Source of the DNA: a virus
Reading direction: 5' to 3' (one strand)
Length of the DNA: 29,551 nt
Virus record (IMG/VR): IMGVR_UViG_3300034121_000421
Span: 1-29,551 of that record
Below, piece after piece: positions 6,583-15,737 of this stretch; positions within the stretch are counted from its first letter, which is position 1; each line of letters opens with the position of its first letter. The position numbers and the translations under genes are program-made. Below the pieces are notes generated by a model that saw nothing but the letters and a program-made list of their open reading frames with translations, did not search any database and was not told the DNA's origin.

Positions 6583-7223
6583 TGCGACGTTCTCTGAGTC
6601 TGCGACAGGGTAATGGCTAGGATTCGCATTCCGTTTGGTGCCGACGAAGTCAGTCGGATTTCTACGATTGGTGTCTGCACGACGGCAGGCGACAGCGGGA
6701 TGGGGATAGCCGCCGCCAAGATATTGACCGAGGTTCCCAAGTTGCTGTGAGTGGCAACGGTAACCCCGTCATCAGTCCGCACGGTAATTTCAACTGTCGA
6801 GGTACCGGCGCCGGTGCCCTGCAAGACGACCTGCAACAGACCCCGCGAGTAGGGCGCCAGTGGGCTGTCAGCGAAGGGCCGCACATACAGGCGCATCGGC
6901 ACCAAGTAGCGTTGATCGATTACCGTCAACTCGGCAAGCGCCTTGGGGTCGCCTGCAATGTTTGCCGTTGCCGCAAGATACTCACACGACAGCAGCGGGT
7001 GCTTGTGTGCATCGCCCCATGGTGGGCCACTACGATCAACGCCTAGCCTTCCTTGCGGGTTGACCGCAGTGAGACCCGCCGCAATGGGAGAATCGCCACT
7101 GGCGAGTTCGTAGAGCGCCAGAGCACGGCCCGCGATTGATTGCGCGAGTTTGCGCGAGTTGGCCGGAGCCAGCGTGCGGCACTCGGCATCGGTCAACGGT
7201 TCGGACGAGACAATGCGTTCCAT
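6579..7223 (-). CDS. hypothetical tail-associated protein, 214 aa
   Basis: The ATG at 7223 has GAGGTCACACA upstream. The N-terminal 50 residues are helical (DAECRTLAPANSRKLAQSIA). The rest is beta-rich, with alternating hydrophobic residues in GLLQVVLQGTGAGTSTVEIT and a closing strand GMRILAITLSQ. It follows the 422-aa gene by 9 nt and is the last gene of the tail block before the scaffold and capsid pair. No family is recognised. A tail tip or fibre component is the simplest guess from context. Confidence 0.6.
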   Translation of the reverse strand: MERIVSSEPLTDAECRTLAPANSRKLAQSIAGRALALYELASGDSPIAAGLTAVNPQGRLGVDRSGPPWGDAHKHPLLSCEYLAATANIAGDPKALAELTVIDQRYLVPMRLYVRPFADSPLAPYSRGLLQVVLQGTGAGTSTVEITVRTDDGVTVATHSNLGTSVNILAAAIPIPLSPAVVQTPIVEIRLTSSAPNGMRILAITLSQTQRTSH

Positions 7224-7232
7224 TGTGTGACC

Positions 7233-8501
7233 TCATGGATCGAAAGCAGCAGACCAGCCCATTAGATAGATTTCATCAGAGAAGGCACCGCCGGGTGTAG
7301 TGTGGCTTGCTTGCAGACTCAGCGTTTGCGCTTGCCCTGACGTGTAGTTTCCGTCGACGATGTCGACGTAGCCGAAGCCCGTTGCGCCAATCATGGTGAC
7401 GGCGACAACAGACGATGCGCCAGCGGCCGTCGACGTGTTGAAGCGCCAGTTGGTTGCAGCGCCAGCCTTTTCCCAAATGAGCACGCGACACTTGAGCGGA
7501 TTGGTTGCAAAGAGAAAGTTGGGAAACTGCAGCCGCACTTGGCTAATCGTCGTCGTCGCAATCTCAGCAGTGGGGTATCGCGCAAACCCTGCAATGCCGG
7601 GGGCTACCTTGTCGACGCCGTCGACGTCGATGTTGACAGCCGACGTGCCCCATGAGCCCATCGGCATAGCCAACGATGGAGCGGGTGCCGTGTTGTTGTC
7701 GACCGTCGTCGGCATCGTCCTGGCGTTGTGCCCTGGTACGGGTGCGCCCGTGACGTACTCCCACAGCGCGTTCATTCCGCGATTGAGTCTCGTCAGAACG
7801 TAGCCATCCATCGGCCCGTTCACTTCGACCTGCACGTCGTCAAACGTCAACAGCGAGGACGACAGCGTAGCCGGGACAGGGTAGATGTTGACTTGCGCCG
7901 TGCCCGACGTCGACAACGGAGAGAAGCCATTGTTGGGGTCGCGGAAGGCGCGACCCTTGCGGTAGACGCGAACGCCACGGATTCTCTCTGGATTGCTTGC
8001 CGTGATGGGGACTGTGGCTCTTATCAACAGCACTTGCCAGCCGGGGGCCAGCGGCAGAATCACGTTGTGCGTTTCTTCCATTTCCTCCCTATCTAACTCG
8101 CCGCCTTGAACCAGTGCCCACGATGCAAAAGAACGAATCTCGACAGAGTACGAGCGAACCGTTCCGTTCCTGACGATGTCTGCTTGCACAACGTAGTCAT
8201 CTGATGCCGAACTACTCGGAGGGATGTAGATCGGTGCCGACCAGACGTAATACTCCTTGAGCAACGTCGACGTCAGATCGATCTCACACGCCGTCGACAC
8301 TGGCGGAAGCATCATTGGACAACCACGCACGCCGCCACTGTGGTTGATGGTGTCGACCTCAGCGTTGAGGCCAGTCATCTTGTCTGACGTAAGCGCCGCG
8401 TCGCCGACGGCGTTTCTCAGCCACCGATGAAAGATGCTCGTATCCCTTGCGACGTCACGGGGTGGACTTCCAAGCGGGTTCAGGTTCTTGATGCGAGCCA
8501 T
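7233..8501 (-). CDS. probable tail structural protein, 422 aa
   Basis: The ATG at 8501 overlaps the TAA of the hub gene (TAATG); an in-frame GTG nine bases earlier is an alternative start. The N-terminus is helical and contains FHRWLRNAVGDAALTSDKM. The middle is beta-rich and includes IRGVRVYRKGRAFRDPNNG. A third part around residues 230-260 (DGYVLTRLNRGMNALWEYV) leads to a C-terminal beta domain ending in MGWSAAFDP. This resembles tail tip or fibre proteins that follow the hub in siphovirus operons, with a lectin-like or receptor-facing C-terminal domain possible. No catalytic motif is evident. Confidence 0.6.
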   Translation of the reverse strand: MARIKNLNPLGSPPRDVARDTSIFHRWLRNAVGDAALTSDKMTGLNAEVDTINHSGGVRGCPMMLPPVSTACEIDLTSTLLKEYYVWSAPIYIPPSSSASDDYVVQADIVRNGTVRSYSVEIRSFASWALVQGGELDREEMEETHNVILPLAPGWQVLLIRATVPITASNPERIRGVRVYRKGRAFRDPNNGFSPLSTSGTAQVNIYPVPATLSSSLLTFDDVQVEVNGPMDGYVLTRLNRGMNALWEYVTGAPVPGHNARTMPTTVDNNTAPAPSLAMPMGSWGTSAVNIDVDGVDKVAPGIAGFARYPTAEIATTTISQVRLQFPNFLFATNPLKCRVLIWEKAGAATNWRFNTSTAAGASSVVAVTMIGATGFGYVDIVDGNYTSGQAQTLSLQASHTTPGGAFSDEIYLMGWSAAFDP

Positions 8502-10678
8502 TAGCGCCACCGTGGATTGAATGTCTGTCCAGTGCCAAGCACCGTGCCGGATGCATCGGCAAGCGGTGCCATCTCCGAAGGAGCGTAGCCGCTTACGGTT
8601 GTAGAGTTTGGCGACAACGCGTGATCGACAGCGATGTAGTCAATTCCTGCTTGAACGACAAACGTTGGAGCAGACGCCAGCGTGATCGTCGTCGTCGTCG
8701 TGTTGACTATTTCTATTGTCTCATACGCACTAGCCGACACGTCGTAAACGCGCACATACAGGGCGGTCCCAAAGTCATCGCCAGGCGACGTCGTGCGGAC
8801 CTCGGGACCAGTCGTCGACAGCGTCAATACCGCGCCAACAGCAGACGCGATGACAGCAGCAGGGCACACATGCACCAACGGTTCAAGCAACTGAAGCGTG
8901 AGACCGACGACGCCACGGTCGTAGTCGGGACGTCGAGAGACGACGCGGGCGTACATGCCGGAGATGGTGCCGCCCGCCATGTTTGGCGCGTTGAACCCGT
9001 CGGGCAGACCAGACCCGATCTGTGTCACGTCGCCAAGGCGCAACGACAGCAGGTCAAGCGTCACTGTGACCGATACCTCGATCCTCGCCAGCGGGCCTTC
9101 ACCACCGACAATGTCGTACGCAATATTCTGGATGTCGCCAGTCGATGCCGACGACGGGTGCGCCCATGGGTCGTCGCGTACCAGACGCGCAGCATCCTCA
9201 GAGCCGACCGACGGTAGCGCAATCTCTCGTCGACGTGGAGACCTTGGGTATCGCTTGAGGTTATCGACGTCGATGAGGTTGACGGTTGCACGGGTCTCCT
9301 TTGCTACCGGGCTGTAGTCGCACTCGACCGTTGCCAGTGGCGTGATGACCGACTCATTGGCGACAACGTCGATCCCGCTATCGGGTACCAGATTCGCCTT
9401 GCCAATAATGACCGACGTCGTTGACCGGGGGTTGCTGATTGAGATGGCTTTCAACTGTCCGTCAGACGTGACGACGACGGCGCTGCTAGACAACATGCAC
9501 CATTCTTGGATCAAGTCGCCGACGGGCTTTTCGTCGTCGATCACGATCGTGTGCGGAAACGTCGTGCGCGCAATGAATGACGTCGTGTCAACGTCGGCAG
9601 CGTCAAGGCCAGCACCCAAGCGCCAGCCAAAGTCGAACGTGTTAGCTGGCGCAACGCCAGGGAAGACGTCGAGGCCGACGCCAGAGCCGTACTTTGACAG
9701 CAGAGCCCAGACGAGAGGGTATGCGCTTGCACCACTGGAGACACCGATCTGACGCACTGACTCAGCGCGTATCGGTGACGGCAGGCCAAACCGTTGCTGG
9801 AACCTCTCACGCGAAATGGTGATTGAGGTTGCGGCAACGGAAAGGAGCTCTCTCACTTGTCCCGTCGACAGCACAACGTAGGCAGGCGTGGTGCCGACCG
9901 CGAACGCTGTAGCGTCGTCGACAGGCAGCGTTATTGACGACGCCGCCACAGTTGGCGTCTCTGTGATGTTGGCTTCTCTCAAGCCAACACCGACAGCGCG
10001 CTCCATGTACTCTTGCATGACGCCAGCGCAACGAATCGACCACGCGTAGGCACCCTGGTAGCGCGGTGGCTCGTCGATAATCAGCGTCGACAGAATCTGT
10101 TGAGACAGCGCGACGCCTTGGTCAACCGTCCATGCGTAGAGCCATGCACGACGCCCCTCCCATGATGGCACATAGCGGTAGACCGGGTCGCCATCGGATG
10201 CACTGCCAAACAACTCAACAGCCGTCGTGCCAAGGTAGCCGCGAGTGCAACCGGTCAACGTCGTTGCAGATGCGACCACGCCAACCAGGATAGACTCAGC
10301 GCCGACATAGATGGTGTCGCCAGCGACCATGCCCGCCGTCGACGTCATCACAAGCGTGGTAGCGCCAGCGGCAAAGCCAGCCGTTATCCATGCCGTGCGT
10401 CGACGGTTGACCGACAGGATTTGGTCAAGGGAGCCGTCGTCGTTGCCAATCAAATCAAAGTCGACAGTGGCCGAGACCTCTCGTCGGATCTCAAGGTCCA
10501 ATCTGCTTTCGCCTTCCTTGACGGTCTTGACCGCGACGACTTGCGCCCTGTTAGTGAGGATCGCGAACGTCGACGGTATGGGCCGCTCGACAAACACATA
10601 TGGCGCGCCGTCGACGACAAGACCGAGGATCAAGTCGATGTGCTTGCCGCGTTGCGCGAGGTCGTCATACAGCGTCAT
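8501..10678 (-). CDS. tail hub / baseplate protein candidate, 725 aa
   Basis: This large protein follows the tape measure and a tail tip gene, where siphoviruses encode the tail hub (gp27/Tal type). Two related beta modules of about 50 residues are visible. One is near 100-155 (TTLVMTSTAGMVAGDTIYVG, later CTRGYLGTTA); the other is near 245-300 (SSITLPVDDATAFAVGTTPA). Both have the V-x-x-G-D or V-G-T turn and the R-G-x-x-G or R-F-Q-Q end known from inserted beta domains of phage tail proteins. A central region (about 380-560) includes VIDDEKPVGDLIQEWCM, typical of hub cores. The C-terminal 120 residues form another beta domain. The start overlaps the preceding stop (TGATG). Confidence 0.65.
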   Translation of the reverse strand: MTLYDDLAQRGKHIDLILGLVVDGAPYVFVERPIPSTFAILTNRAQVVAVKTVKEGESRLDLEIRREVSATVDFDLIGNDDGSLDQILSVNRRRTAWITAGFAAGATTLVMTSTAGMVAGDTIYVGAESILVGVVASATTLTGCTRGYLGTTAVELFGSASDGDPVYRYVPSWEGRRAWLYAWTVDQGVALSQQILSTLIIDEPPRYQGAYAWSIRCAGVMQEYMERAVGVGLREANITETPTVAASSITLPVDDATAFAVGTTPAYVVLSTGQVRELLSVAATSITISRERFQQRFGLPSPIRAESVRQIGVSSGASAYPLVWALLSKYGSGVGLDVFPGVAPANTFDFGWRLGAGLDAADVDTTSFIARTTFPHTIVIDDEKPVGDLIQEWCMLSSSAVVVTSDGQLKAISISNPRSTTSVIIGKANLVPDSGIDVVANESVITPLATVECDYSPVAKETRATVNLIDVDNLKRYPRSPRRREIALPSVGSEDAARLVRDDPWAHPSSASTGDIQNIAYDIVGGEGPLARIEVSVTVTLDLLSLRLGDVTQIGSGLPDGFNAPNMAGGTISGMYARVVSRRPDYDRGVVGLTLQLLEPLVHVCPAAVIASAVGAVLTLSTTGPEVRTTSPGDDFGTALYVRVYDVSASAYETIEIVNTTTTTITLASAPTFVVQAGIDYIAVDHALSPNSTTVSGYAPSEMAPLADASGTVLGTGQTFNPRWR

Positions 10679-12036
10679 CAGACCACCTCAGCGTGGAGGA
10701 TGAGGTCCAGAGAATAGAGAGGCACGCCCGCGCCGATGGCTTGCGGCTCATAGGTTGTCAGCGCGTCTTCAGAGAAATGCACCACGTCGACAAGCGTCGA
10801 GAATGTCCGAGGGGCTATGGTTGTGCCGGATGACAGCAAGACGTCATGCATCTCTACAGACGCGCCAGCACCGAATCGTTCGATGAAGCCCTCAAGCGTG
10901 TCAGCAGCGGTCAAGAGCGCATCGACGACGAACGTCCGCGACAGGTGAACGAACCCAAGCGACACACGCCAGGACTGCATACGGTCGCTCCTAGACACGC
11001 CAGAGACGCGACCGCTCGCCGCACGGGTGACACTGGCCACCCGCTCGGAGAACGGTTCCAGAATCGCGTAGGCGTCGTTTGAGGCCCATGCAGCAGCACA
11101 TGACCGGGTCGACACCTTGGGCGTTGCGTCGTTGGCAGTGCTTGCGACGATGCCGATAAGCGCCATGTCAAACGTCGTCGAGCCGTCGACGACAACGCCG
11201 AAGGTGTCGGTTCCAGTGGCACGCGTGATGGTCAGCAAAGTATGCGACGCATCTACATTGATGCTTTGCGCAGCAGAGACCGTGTAGGTGTTGCCGCCGC
11301 CGCCGAACGCATCAAGCCCGTTTCTGATTGCGAGAGACAGCTCATTGGTTGGCCCTGTCGCCACCGCGCCAGTGGTTACAACGTAGGGGCCGGGTGTCGT
11401 CGCATCCTCAGTTTGAACGCCCCACATGAGGACCGATCCCGTAGCGGCTGGGATGCCTGCAGGGTAGGTTAGAAAAAGATTTGAGTTTGCGGCAACGATT
11501 CCATTGGCGGTGAAAGAAACTCGCCACCATCCGCTTCCTACATCTGTTGGGGTGTAGAGTGTGCCGCTACCTCCCACGGTCGACAGCGTAGGGGTACCAT
11601 CTGTTGCCCATGTGATTCTGACGATGTGGCGATCAACACCTGCCGTGTTGTCGTAGCAGTCAAAGTCGGTGATTGATGCAGCGCCAGATGCTGGACGTTT
11701 GACGAAAACTGAAACCACCTTCGTACCGTTGCCAGTGTAGGTCACGCCGATTGAAGCGCCCGTGCTGCTTACGGCGGAAGTCATCGTCAGGAGATACGCA
11801 CTGCCACCGTTGGGGCTGATTGCAGCGTTGGCGGTCGCCGAACAGTTCGCAGATAGCGTCCACGTCGCCGAGAAGTTTTCGCTTTGCGTGATCAGGTTCG
11901 TCGCGTAGGCGCCGCGCAGATAGTAGGTGCCAATCGCAAGGTCGACGTTGCCGACCGCGCCACCCGCCTCACGGAAGCGCAAGCGTTTATTGGCATCGGT
12001 CACAACGATGGCGCCAAGCAAGACAGGGTAACTCAT
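10678..12036 (-). CDS. tail tip protein with inserted lectin-like domain, 452 aa
   Basis: Residues 1-45 and about 225-452 look like one beta-rich tail protein, perhaps a distal tail protein given its place between tape measure and hub. Between them, residues about 46-224 form a carbohydrate-binding-like module. Its hallmarks are N-L-I-T-Q-S-E-N-F near 47-55, VVSVFVKR near 107-114, GSGWWRVSF near 168-175, and MWGVQTED followed by PGPYVVTT near 204-222. This pattern recurs in many phage virion proteins (concanavalin-like domains). The DNA coding for it looks less GC-rich than its flanks, which fits a mobile domain. It may bind host surface sugars. The start overlaps the tape measure stop (ATGA). 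Confidence 0.65.
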   Translation of the reverse strand: MSYPVLLGAIVVTDANKRLRFREAGGAVGNVDLAIGTYYLRGAYATNLITQSENFSATWTLSANCSATANAAISPNGGSAYLLTMTSAVSSTGASIGVTYTGNGTKVVSVFVKRPASGAASITDFDCYDNTAGVDRHIVRITWATDGTPTLSTVGGSGTLYTPTDVGSGWWRVSFTANGIVAANSNLFLTYPAGIPAATGSVLMWGVQTEDATTPGPYVVTTGAVATGPTNELSLAIRNGLDAFGGGGNTYTVSAAQSINVDASHTLLTITRATGTDTFGVVVDGSTTFDMALIGIVASTANDATPKVSTRSCAAAWASNDAYAILEPFSERVASVTRAASGRVSGVSRSDRMQSWRVSLGFVHLSRTFVVDALLTAADTLEGFIERFGAGASVEMHDVLLSSGTTIAPRTFSTLVDVVHFSEDALTTYEPQAIGAGVPLYSLDLILHAEVV

Positions 12037-13565
12037 CGTCCACCACGTCGACGGCCAGTGTTGACCGCCTTTGATATTTCTCGCGCCGTGTCCTCGGGGA
12101 GAGGACCGCCGACACCGTATGCCACATTCACGACGAGCGGGCCACCACCGCCGTTGCCACTGCTACGGCCAGGGCTGGCGCCTTTGTCGCGAGATGCGGA
12201 CCTGTCAGGTGATGGCGCTTTTGCTGCGCTCGACACCATCGACGCCGCAACCTCAGCGCCACCAACGGCGATGGCTTGACCAGCTGCAATGAGTGCAAGA
12301 CCGCCAGCAAGCGGGACAGCACCAGCCGGGTTGCCGGTGAAGAGTTGGGCCAATCCCGTTGCAGCCGACTCAGCGCCTTTCAACGTGATGAGGTCGCCAG
12401 CCTGTTGCGCCAGACCTTGAAGCAATATCGCCCCGGCATCTTCCTGCCCCTTGGCAGCAGCCACAGCAGATTGAGCGATGATCGATGACGTCTGCATCAG
12501 TTGGCCGGTCACGAATGCGGCTTGGGATTCAGCGATGCTTTGCTTCTTGCTCGCCTCATCTTCCGCGATCTTCACGCGCTCTTCTGCTTGGCGTCTCTCC
12601 TCCTCGGTCGCTTGCTTGTCCATGCGTGCTTGCTGTTCACGCGCTGCCGATTCGTTCTTCAGTCGATGCGCGATGGCTTCATCTCGCATCTTGGTAACAA
12701 ACATCATGTTTTGTTCTGCGACTGTGCTCTCTTCCATCGCCTCAGGTTTGACGACGGTAGGGCCAGACCGTGCCCCGGTTGCCCTTCCGCCGCCTGACTT
12801 GGGCTTGTCCCTCTCAATCAGTTTGTTCATAACCTGAGCTTTTGCTTCAAGCTCATCAGCTTTTTGAATCATCAGGTCAGCTTCTTTTCGCATCCGTTGT
12901 CGGTCTGCGAAGGCGATGACCTTGTCAGCAGCCATCGACTGATTGGACAACCGGTTGGCGTCGGCTCGTAGTTTCATCGACTCTTCTGCAACCGCAAAAA
13001 AGTCTTGAACCTTAGCGCCTTCTGGATCGAGTTCCCTTATGAGTCCTTGCGTTTCAGTCCTGATGTCCTGAATTGATTTAGACAGTTTGACGATGCCGTC
13101 AGTCATCTTGTGAAACTTGACGTCGTCCAACCTTTCTGCCTCAAGGCGAGCATCTTCAAAATGGTCTGTGACTCCTTGAATCAACGCTATGCCGCCAATG
13201 AGCGCAGCAGCGAAAGGACCGCCAGCGCCGAACGCCGCAGCCATCTGCCCAGCACCGGCAACCATCTTTCCGACTTGCCCGCCCATGCCCTCCATCGACG
13301 ACGACACCAACGAGATAGCGGCGGCCTGTTTGCCCAGGACGTCGGGCATTTTGCCGATGCGTTGTCGCAACGTCTCGGTAGACGTCGCCGTCGTCGACGC
13401 TACCTTGCCCTGTTCCTTGATTGCCGCCGTCGCCTTCGCTGTCTCAGTTGCTAGCGCCCGCTCATTGCCGACAAGAGAAGCCGCCGCTTTGTCGACTTTC
13501 GCCAACTCCGTGTTGGCTTGCGTCGCATCGGCAGTGATTGTGTATTTGACCTGTTGATCGCTCAT
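12033..13565 (-). CDS. tape measure protein, 510 aa
   Basis: The protein is nearly all helical, with long charged coiled-coil stretches (about 150-260 and 300-365, for example EEERRQAEERVKIAEDEASK). Two hydrophobic Gly/Ala-rich segments stand out near 110-135 and 425-460. A low-complexity Gly/Arg/Ser region precedes a short C-terminal domain. It follows the frameshifting chaperone pair and overlaps its stop (ATGA at 13562-13565), the standard position for the tape measure gene. It sets tail length; at about 1.5 angstrom per residue, 510 residues would give a tail near 75 nm, short for a siphovirus. No peptidase or lysozyme domain is visible. Confidence 0.85.
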   Translation of the reverse strand: MSDQQVKYTITADATQANTELAKVDKAAASLVGNERALATETAKATAAIKEQGKVASTTATSTETLRQRIGKMPDVLGKQAAAISLVSSSMEGMGGQVGKMVAGAGQMAAAFGAGGPFAAALIGGIALIQGVTDHFEDARLEAERLDDVKFHKMTDGIVKLSKSIQDIRTETQGLIRELDPEGAKVQDFFAVAEESMKLRADANRLSNQSMAADKVIAFADRQRMRKEADLMIQKADELEAKAQVMNKLIERDKPKSGGGRATGARSGPTVVKPEAMEESTVAEQNMMFVTKMRDEAIAHRLKNESAAREQQARMDKQATEEERRQAEERVKIAEDEASKKQSIAESQAAFVTGQLMQTSSIIAQSAVAAAKGQEDAGAILLQGLAQQAGDLITLKGAESAATGLAQLFTGNPAGAVPLAGGLALIAAGQAIAVGGAEVAASMVSSAAKAPSPDRSASRDKGASPGRSSGNGGGGPLVVNVAYGVGGPLPEDTAREISKAVNTGRRRGGR

Positions 13566-14496
13566 CGGTGCCTCTTCTCAATCTCAGCCGTGCGGGCAGC
13601 ACGTCCACTGGCGATAATCTCAAAGGCGTCGATGGTGTGCGGCGACAACGACGACAACGCGGCAACGCCGGGGTTGCCTTCGCATGACCGCCACAGCGAC
13701 AAGGTGCCGACGACGTCGCTGTTGTTCAACAGGTGACGTCGTGGACAAGTGTCGCTCGCATATTCAGTCCCGACAAACGACGTCATGCGCCCGCCTCCGT
13801 GACAACCAAGCAAGTCGCGCCGTGGAGCGGGACACCGACGACAATCAAACTCCGTCAGGTCAACGGCTGTAGCCGCCCACAGCGCAGTGCTTTTCCCGGT
13901 GGCAACTCCAAGAAGTATCGCACGGCGTCGTGGAATGGCACCAGAAGACCCGCCAGTCGCAGACCGGGCAGAGACTCGGCCAGCGTCGAGCGCATGCCTT
14001 GCAAGCCCGTTACGCTCGCCAGGCATACGGTGATCATCTCTTCGTAGAGAAGACACAGCCGTTCGTCGGCATCGCGCTTGCCCTCGTCGTCGGTCGCATC
14101 TCGCCAAGCACGCCAGGCCGATGCACGCCGCGCTACCCACCCGCGCCGTTGCGCGTCAGAGCACATGCGCAGCGTGACCGACACGCCGTCGAGGTCTTCG
14201 TTGTCGACGTATTCGCCGGGGTCGGCCAGCGTGTAGCCAGACACAAGACCCGCGATGGTGCGGGCCGATGCCCCAACGCCCGACGTGTCACGCGCTACGA
14301 TGGCCGCAGACAGCGTTGTGTCGGCAGATGCGACCGCTCGCCAATCCGTCGAGTCATCGAGCGGCACGTTGGACTTGGTGCGTGCCGCAATCTCGGCAAC
14401 GACAGCCGCACGGGAAGCGTCGTGCGCTTCCCGCAAGATGGCTTGCAGCGAGACCGGCTCGCCAACGTCGCCGGGGTAGAGAAGAAGCGCCGCCAT
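13562..14496 (-). CDS. tail assembly chaperone GT fusion made by -1 frameshift
   Basis: Ribosomes that start at 14496 can slip back one base on the heptamer at 13891-13897 and continue in the -1 frame to the stop at 13562. This adds 109 residues (beginning STALWAATAV) to the first 202 residues of the G product, giving a 311-aa protein. The -1 frame has no start of its own suited to this region, and it ends in an ATGA overlap with the tape measure gene. In lambda and many other long-tailed phages the G and GT products are chaperones that load tube protein onto the tape measure and are absent from the virion. Location, length ratio and slippery site all fit. Confidence 0.85.
13855..14496 (-). 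CDS. tail assembly chaperone G, 213 aa
   Basis: This is the zero-frame product. The ATG at 14496 overlaps the stop of the tail tube gene (TGATG), and the frame ends 12 codons after the slippery site. The N-terminal part includes PVSLQAILREAHDASRAAVV. A helical region with many Trp and Arg (GWVARRASAWRAWRDATDDE) and a C-terminal helix leading to ELPPGKALRC follow. Sequence conservation in this family is weak, so the call rests on position between tail tube and tape measure and on the frameshift signal. The G form is expected to be made in large excess over GT. Confidence 0.8.
   Translation of the reverse strand: MAALLLYPGDVGEPVSLQAILREAHDASRAAVVAEIAARTKSNVPLDDSTDWRAVASADTTLSAAIVARDTSGVGASARTIAGLVSGYTLADPGEYVDNEDLDGVSVTLRMCSDAQRRGWVARRASAWRAWRDATDDEGKRDADERLCLLYEEMITVCLASVTGLQGMRSTLAESLPGLRLAGLLVPFHDAVRYFLELPPGKALRCGRLQPLT
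13891..13897 (-). promoter_or_regulatory. -1 ribosomal frameshift site G_GGA_AAA
   Basis: In the G reading frame the codons are CCG GGA AAA GCA, which presents the X_XXY_YYZ heptamer GGGAAAA. After slipping, reading goes on as GGG AAA AGC in the -1 frame. Seven nucleotides downstream, GCTGT and ACAGC can pair around an 8-nt loop, a spacing usual for stimulatory hairpins. Lambda uses the closely similar GGGAAAG at the same place. Confidence 0.85.
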
Positions 14497-15737
14497 CAGC
14501 CCACCGCCAACACGGCAGGGAGTGCGCCAGTGCCGACCGCCGTGAAGCGCATGCGTGACAGACCGTTGACGACAGCCGTCGTTGCAACGAAATCAGCCGT
14601 GGGCAGCAAGGCGTACATGATGGCGCCGACGTCGGAGCCGACAAGCAAGGCAACCTCACGCACCGTCGAGACGGCGCCAGCGTTGACGTCGCTTCCAAGG
14701 AGCGGAACCATCGCGGCGTCCGTGAGCTCACCCGTCAGGGCAGGCGACGTTGCGCCAATGAGAACTTCGCCTTCGATGGTGAAGCTCTTCCCATCGCCAG
14801 CGCCGCACACACCACCGAGACGACCGTTGCCGCCGATGGTGTCGACGTCTCGGATCTGCGTTGCGTTGTTGTAGTTGATCGACAGGTTGCTGGCGAAATA
14901 CTCGACGCCGTCGATCAGCAGGCGCACACGGTCGGCGACGATGGGTGAGCCCGCCGTCGGCTCAGCGTGGGCCGGGTCGGCTTCTGCAACGTCAGCCCAT
15001 GAGGTCGGAGAGAAGACCGACGACATGCCGACGATCTGGCCACTGGCGAGCGACAGCGCCATGCTCATTGGAGCGCAGCCGAAATAGTCGCGGCGCCATG
15101 ACTCGCCCTCGCCAGTCAGGAAGGCGTGGACGTGGTGCGTGACGGAGTCGGAGACCGTGTAGACGGCCATACGGAAGACCGTTTCGCCGGTCGTTGGCGT
15201 GCCGGTGTAGGGGTGGTCCAGCGTCAACGACGTGGTGCCGCCACCGCTTGCAATGCGACCCATCTGGATCGTCGTGTTGGGTGCCGTTCCGGTCTTGAAC
15301 GCAATGACCTGCCCGTTGGCCGTAGTCAGGCCAGCGACAGCGAGAATGCCCGACAGTGGAGTGTGACCAGTCGCCGCGATGGTTGGAGCAACGCCCGTGG
15401 TCGCAGGCGCAACGGCGCCGAACATGGACTGCAACAGCAGCCCCTGCTCCATCTTCCCTTCCCATGCAGCGACAGCGCCGCCGCTGTTGCTGTCGACGCC
15501 ACGGAACTCCGTCGCCAACGTGATATCGGCAACGTCTTGGGCGCCGCGAGCATGGGTGTAGCGGCGTCCGCCAATGGACCGCAGACTGCGAGCAAGCGCC
15601 ACGCGATTGCGAGGGTAGAGCCCAGCGACGTCGTCGGTGCAGCGCAGAGGGAACAACGTGCCGGGGGTGCCGGTGAACGTCGACGAATCGGTGTGCAGAG
15701 CGTGGCGGACTGTCAGCAGGCGGCTTACGTCGGTCAT
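14496..15737 (-). CDS. major tail tube protein, 413 aa
   Basis: The protein follows a tail completion gene and precedes the chaperone pair, where the tail tube gene lies in siphoviruses. It is beta-rich with many Gly, Thr and Ala. It contains a tube-like segment near residues 275-330 (VRLLIDGVEYFASNLSINYN, then FTIEGEVLIG) that matches the strand-turn pattern of phage tail tube folds. The N-terminal 35-75 region includes ARSLRSIGGRRYTHARGAQ. At 413 residues it is longer than the usual 150-300. The extra material near 110-200 (ATGHTPLSGILAVAGLTTAN and beyond) may be a surface-exposed Ig-like addition. The start overlaps the previous stop (ATGA). Confidence 0.75.
   Translation of the reverse strand: MTDVSRLLTVRHALHTDSSTFTGTPGTLFPLRCTDDVAGLYPRNRVALARSLRSIGGRRYTHARGAQDVADITLATEFRGVDSNSGGAVAAWEGKMEQGLLLQSMFGAVAPATTGVAPTIAATGHTPLSGILAVAGLTTANGQVIAFKTGTAPNTTIQMGRIASGGGTTSLTLDHPYTGTPTTGETVFRMAVYTVSDSVTHHVHAFLTGEGESWRRDYFGCAPMSMALSLASGQIVGMSSVFSPTSWADVAEADPAHAEPTAGSPIVADRVRLLIDGVEYFASNLSINYNNATQIRDVDTIGGNGRLGGVCGAGDGKSFTIEGEVLIGATSPALTGELTDAAMVPLLGSDVNAGAVSTVREVALLVGSDVGAIMYALLPTADFVATTAVVNGLSRMRFTAVGTGALPAVLAVG

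Noticed and set aside
13562-14140. The -1 frame as an independent gene starting at 14140
   Set aside because: Its first 80 codons are an Arg/Cys-rich shadow of chaperone G; only the part after the slippery site makes sense, as the T domain of GT.
13930-14874. A 314-codon open frame on the plus strand
   Set aside because: Antisense to chaperone G and tail tube, both supported by position, overlaps and the frameshift site.
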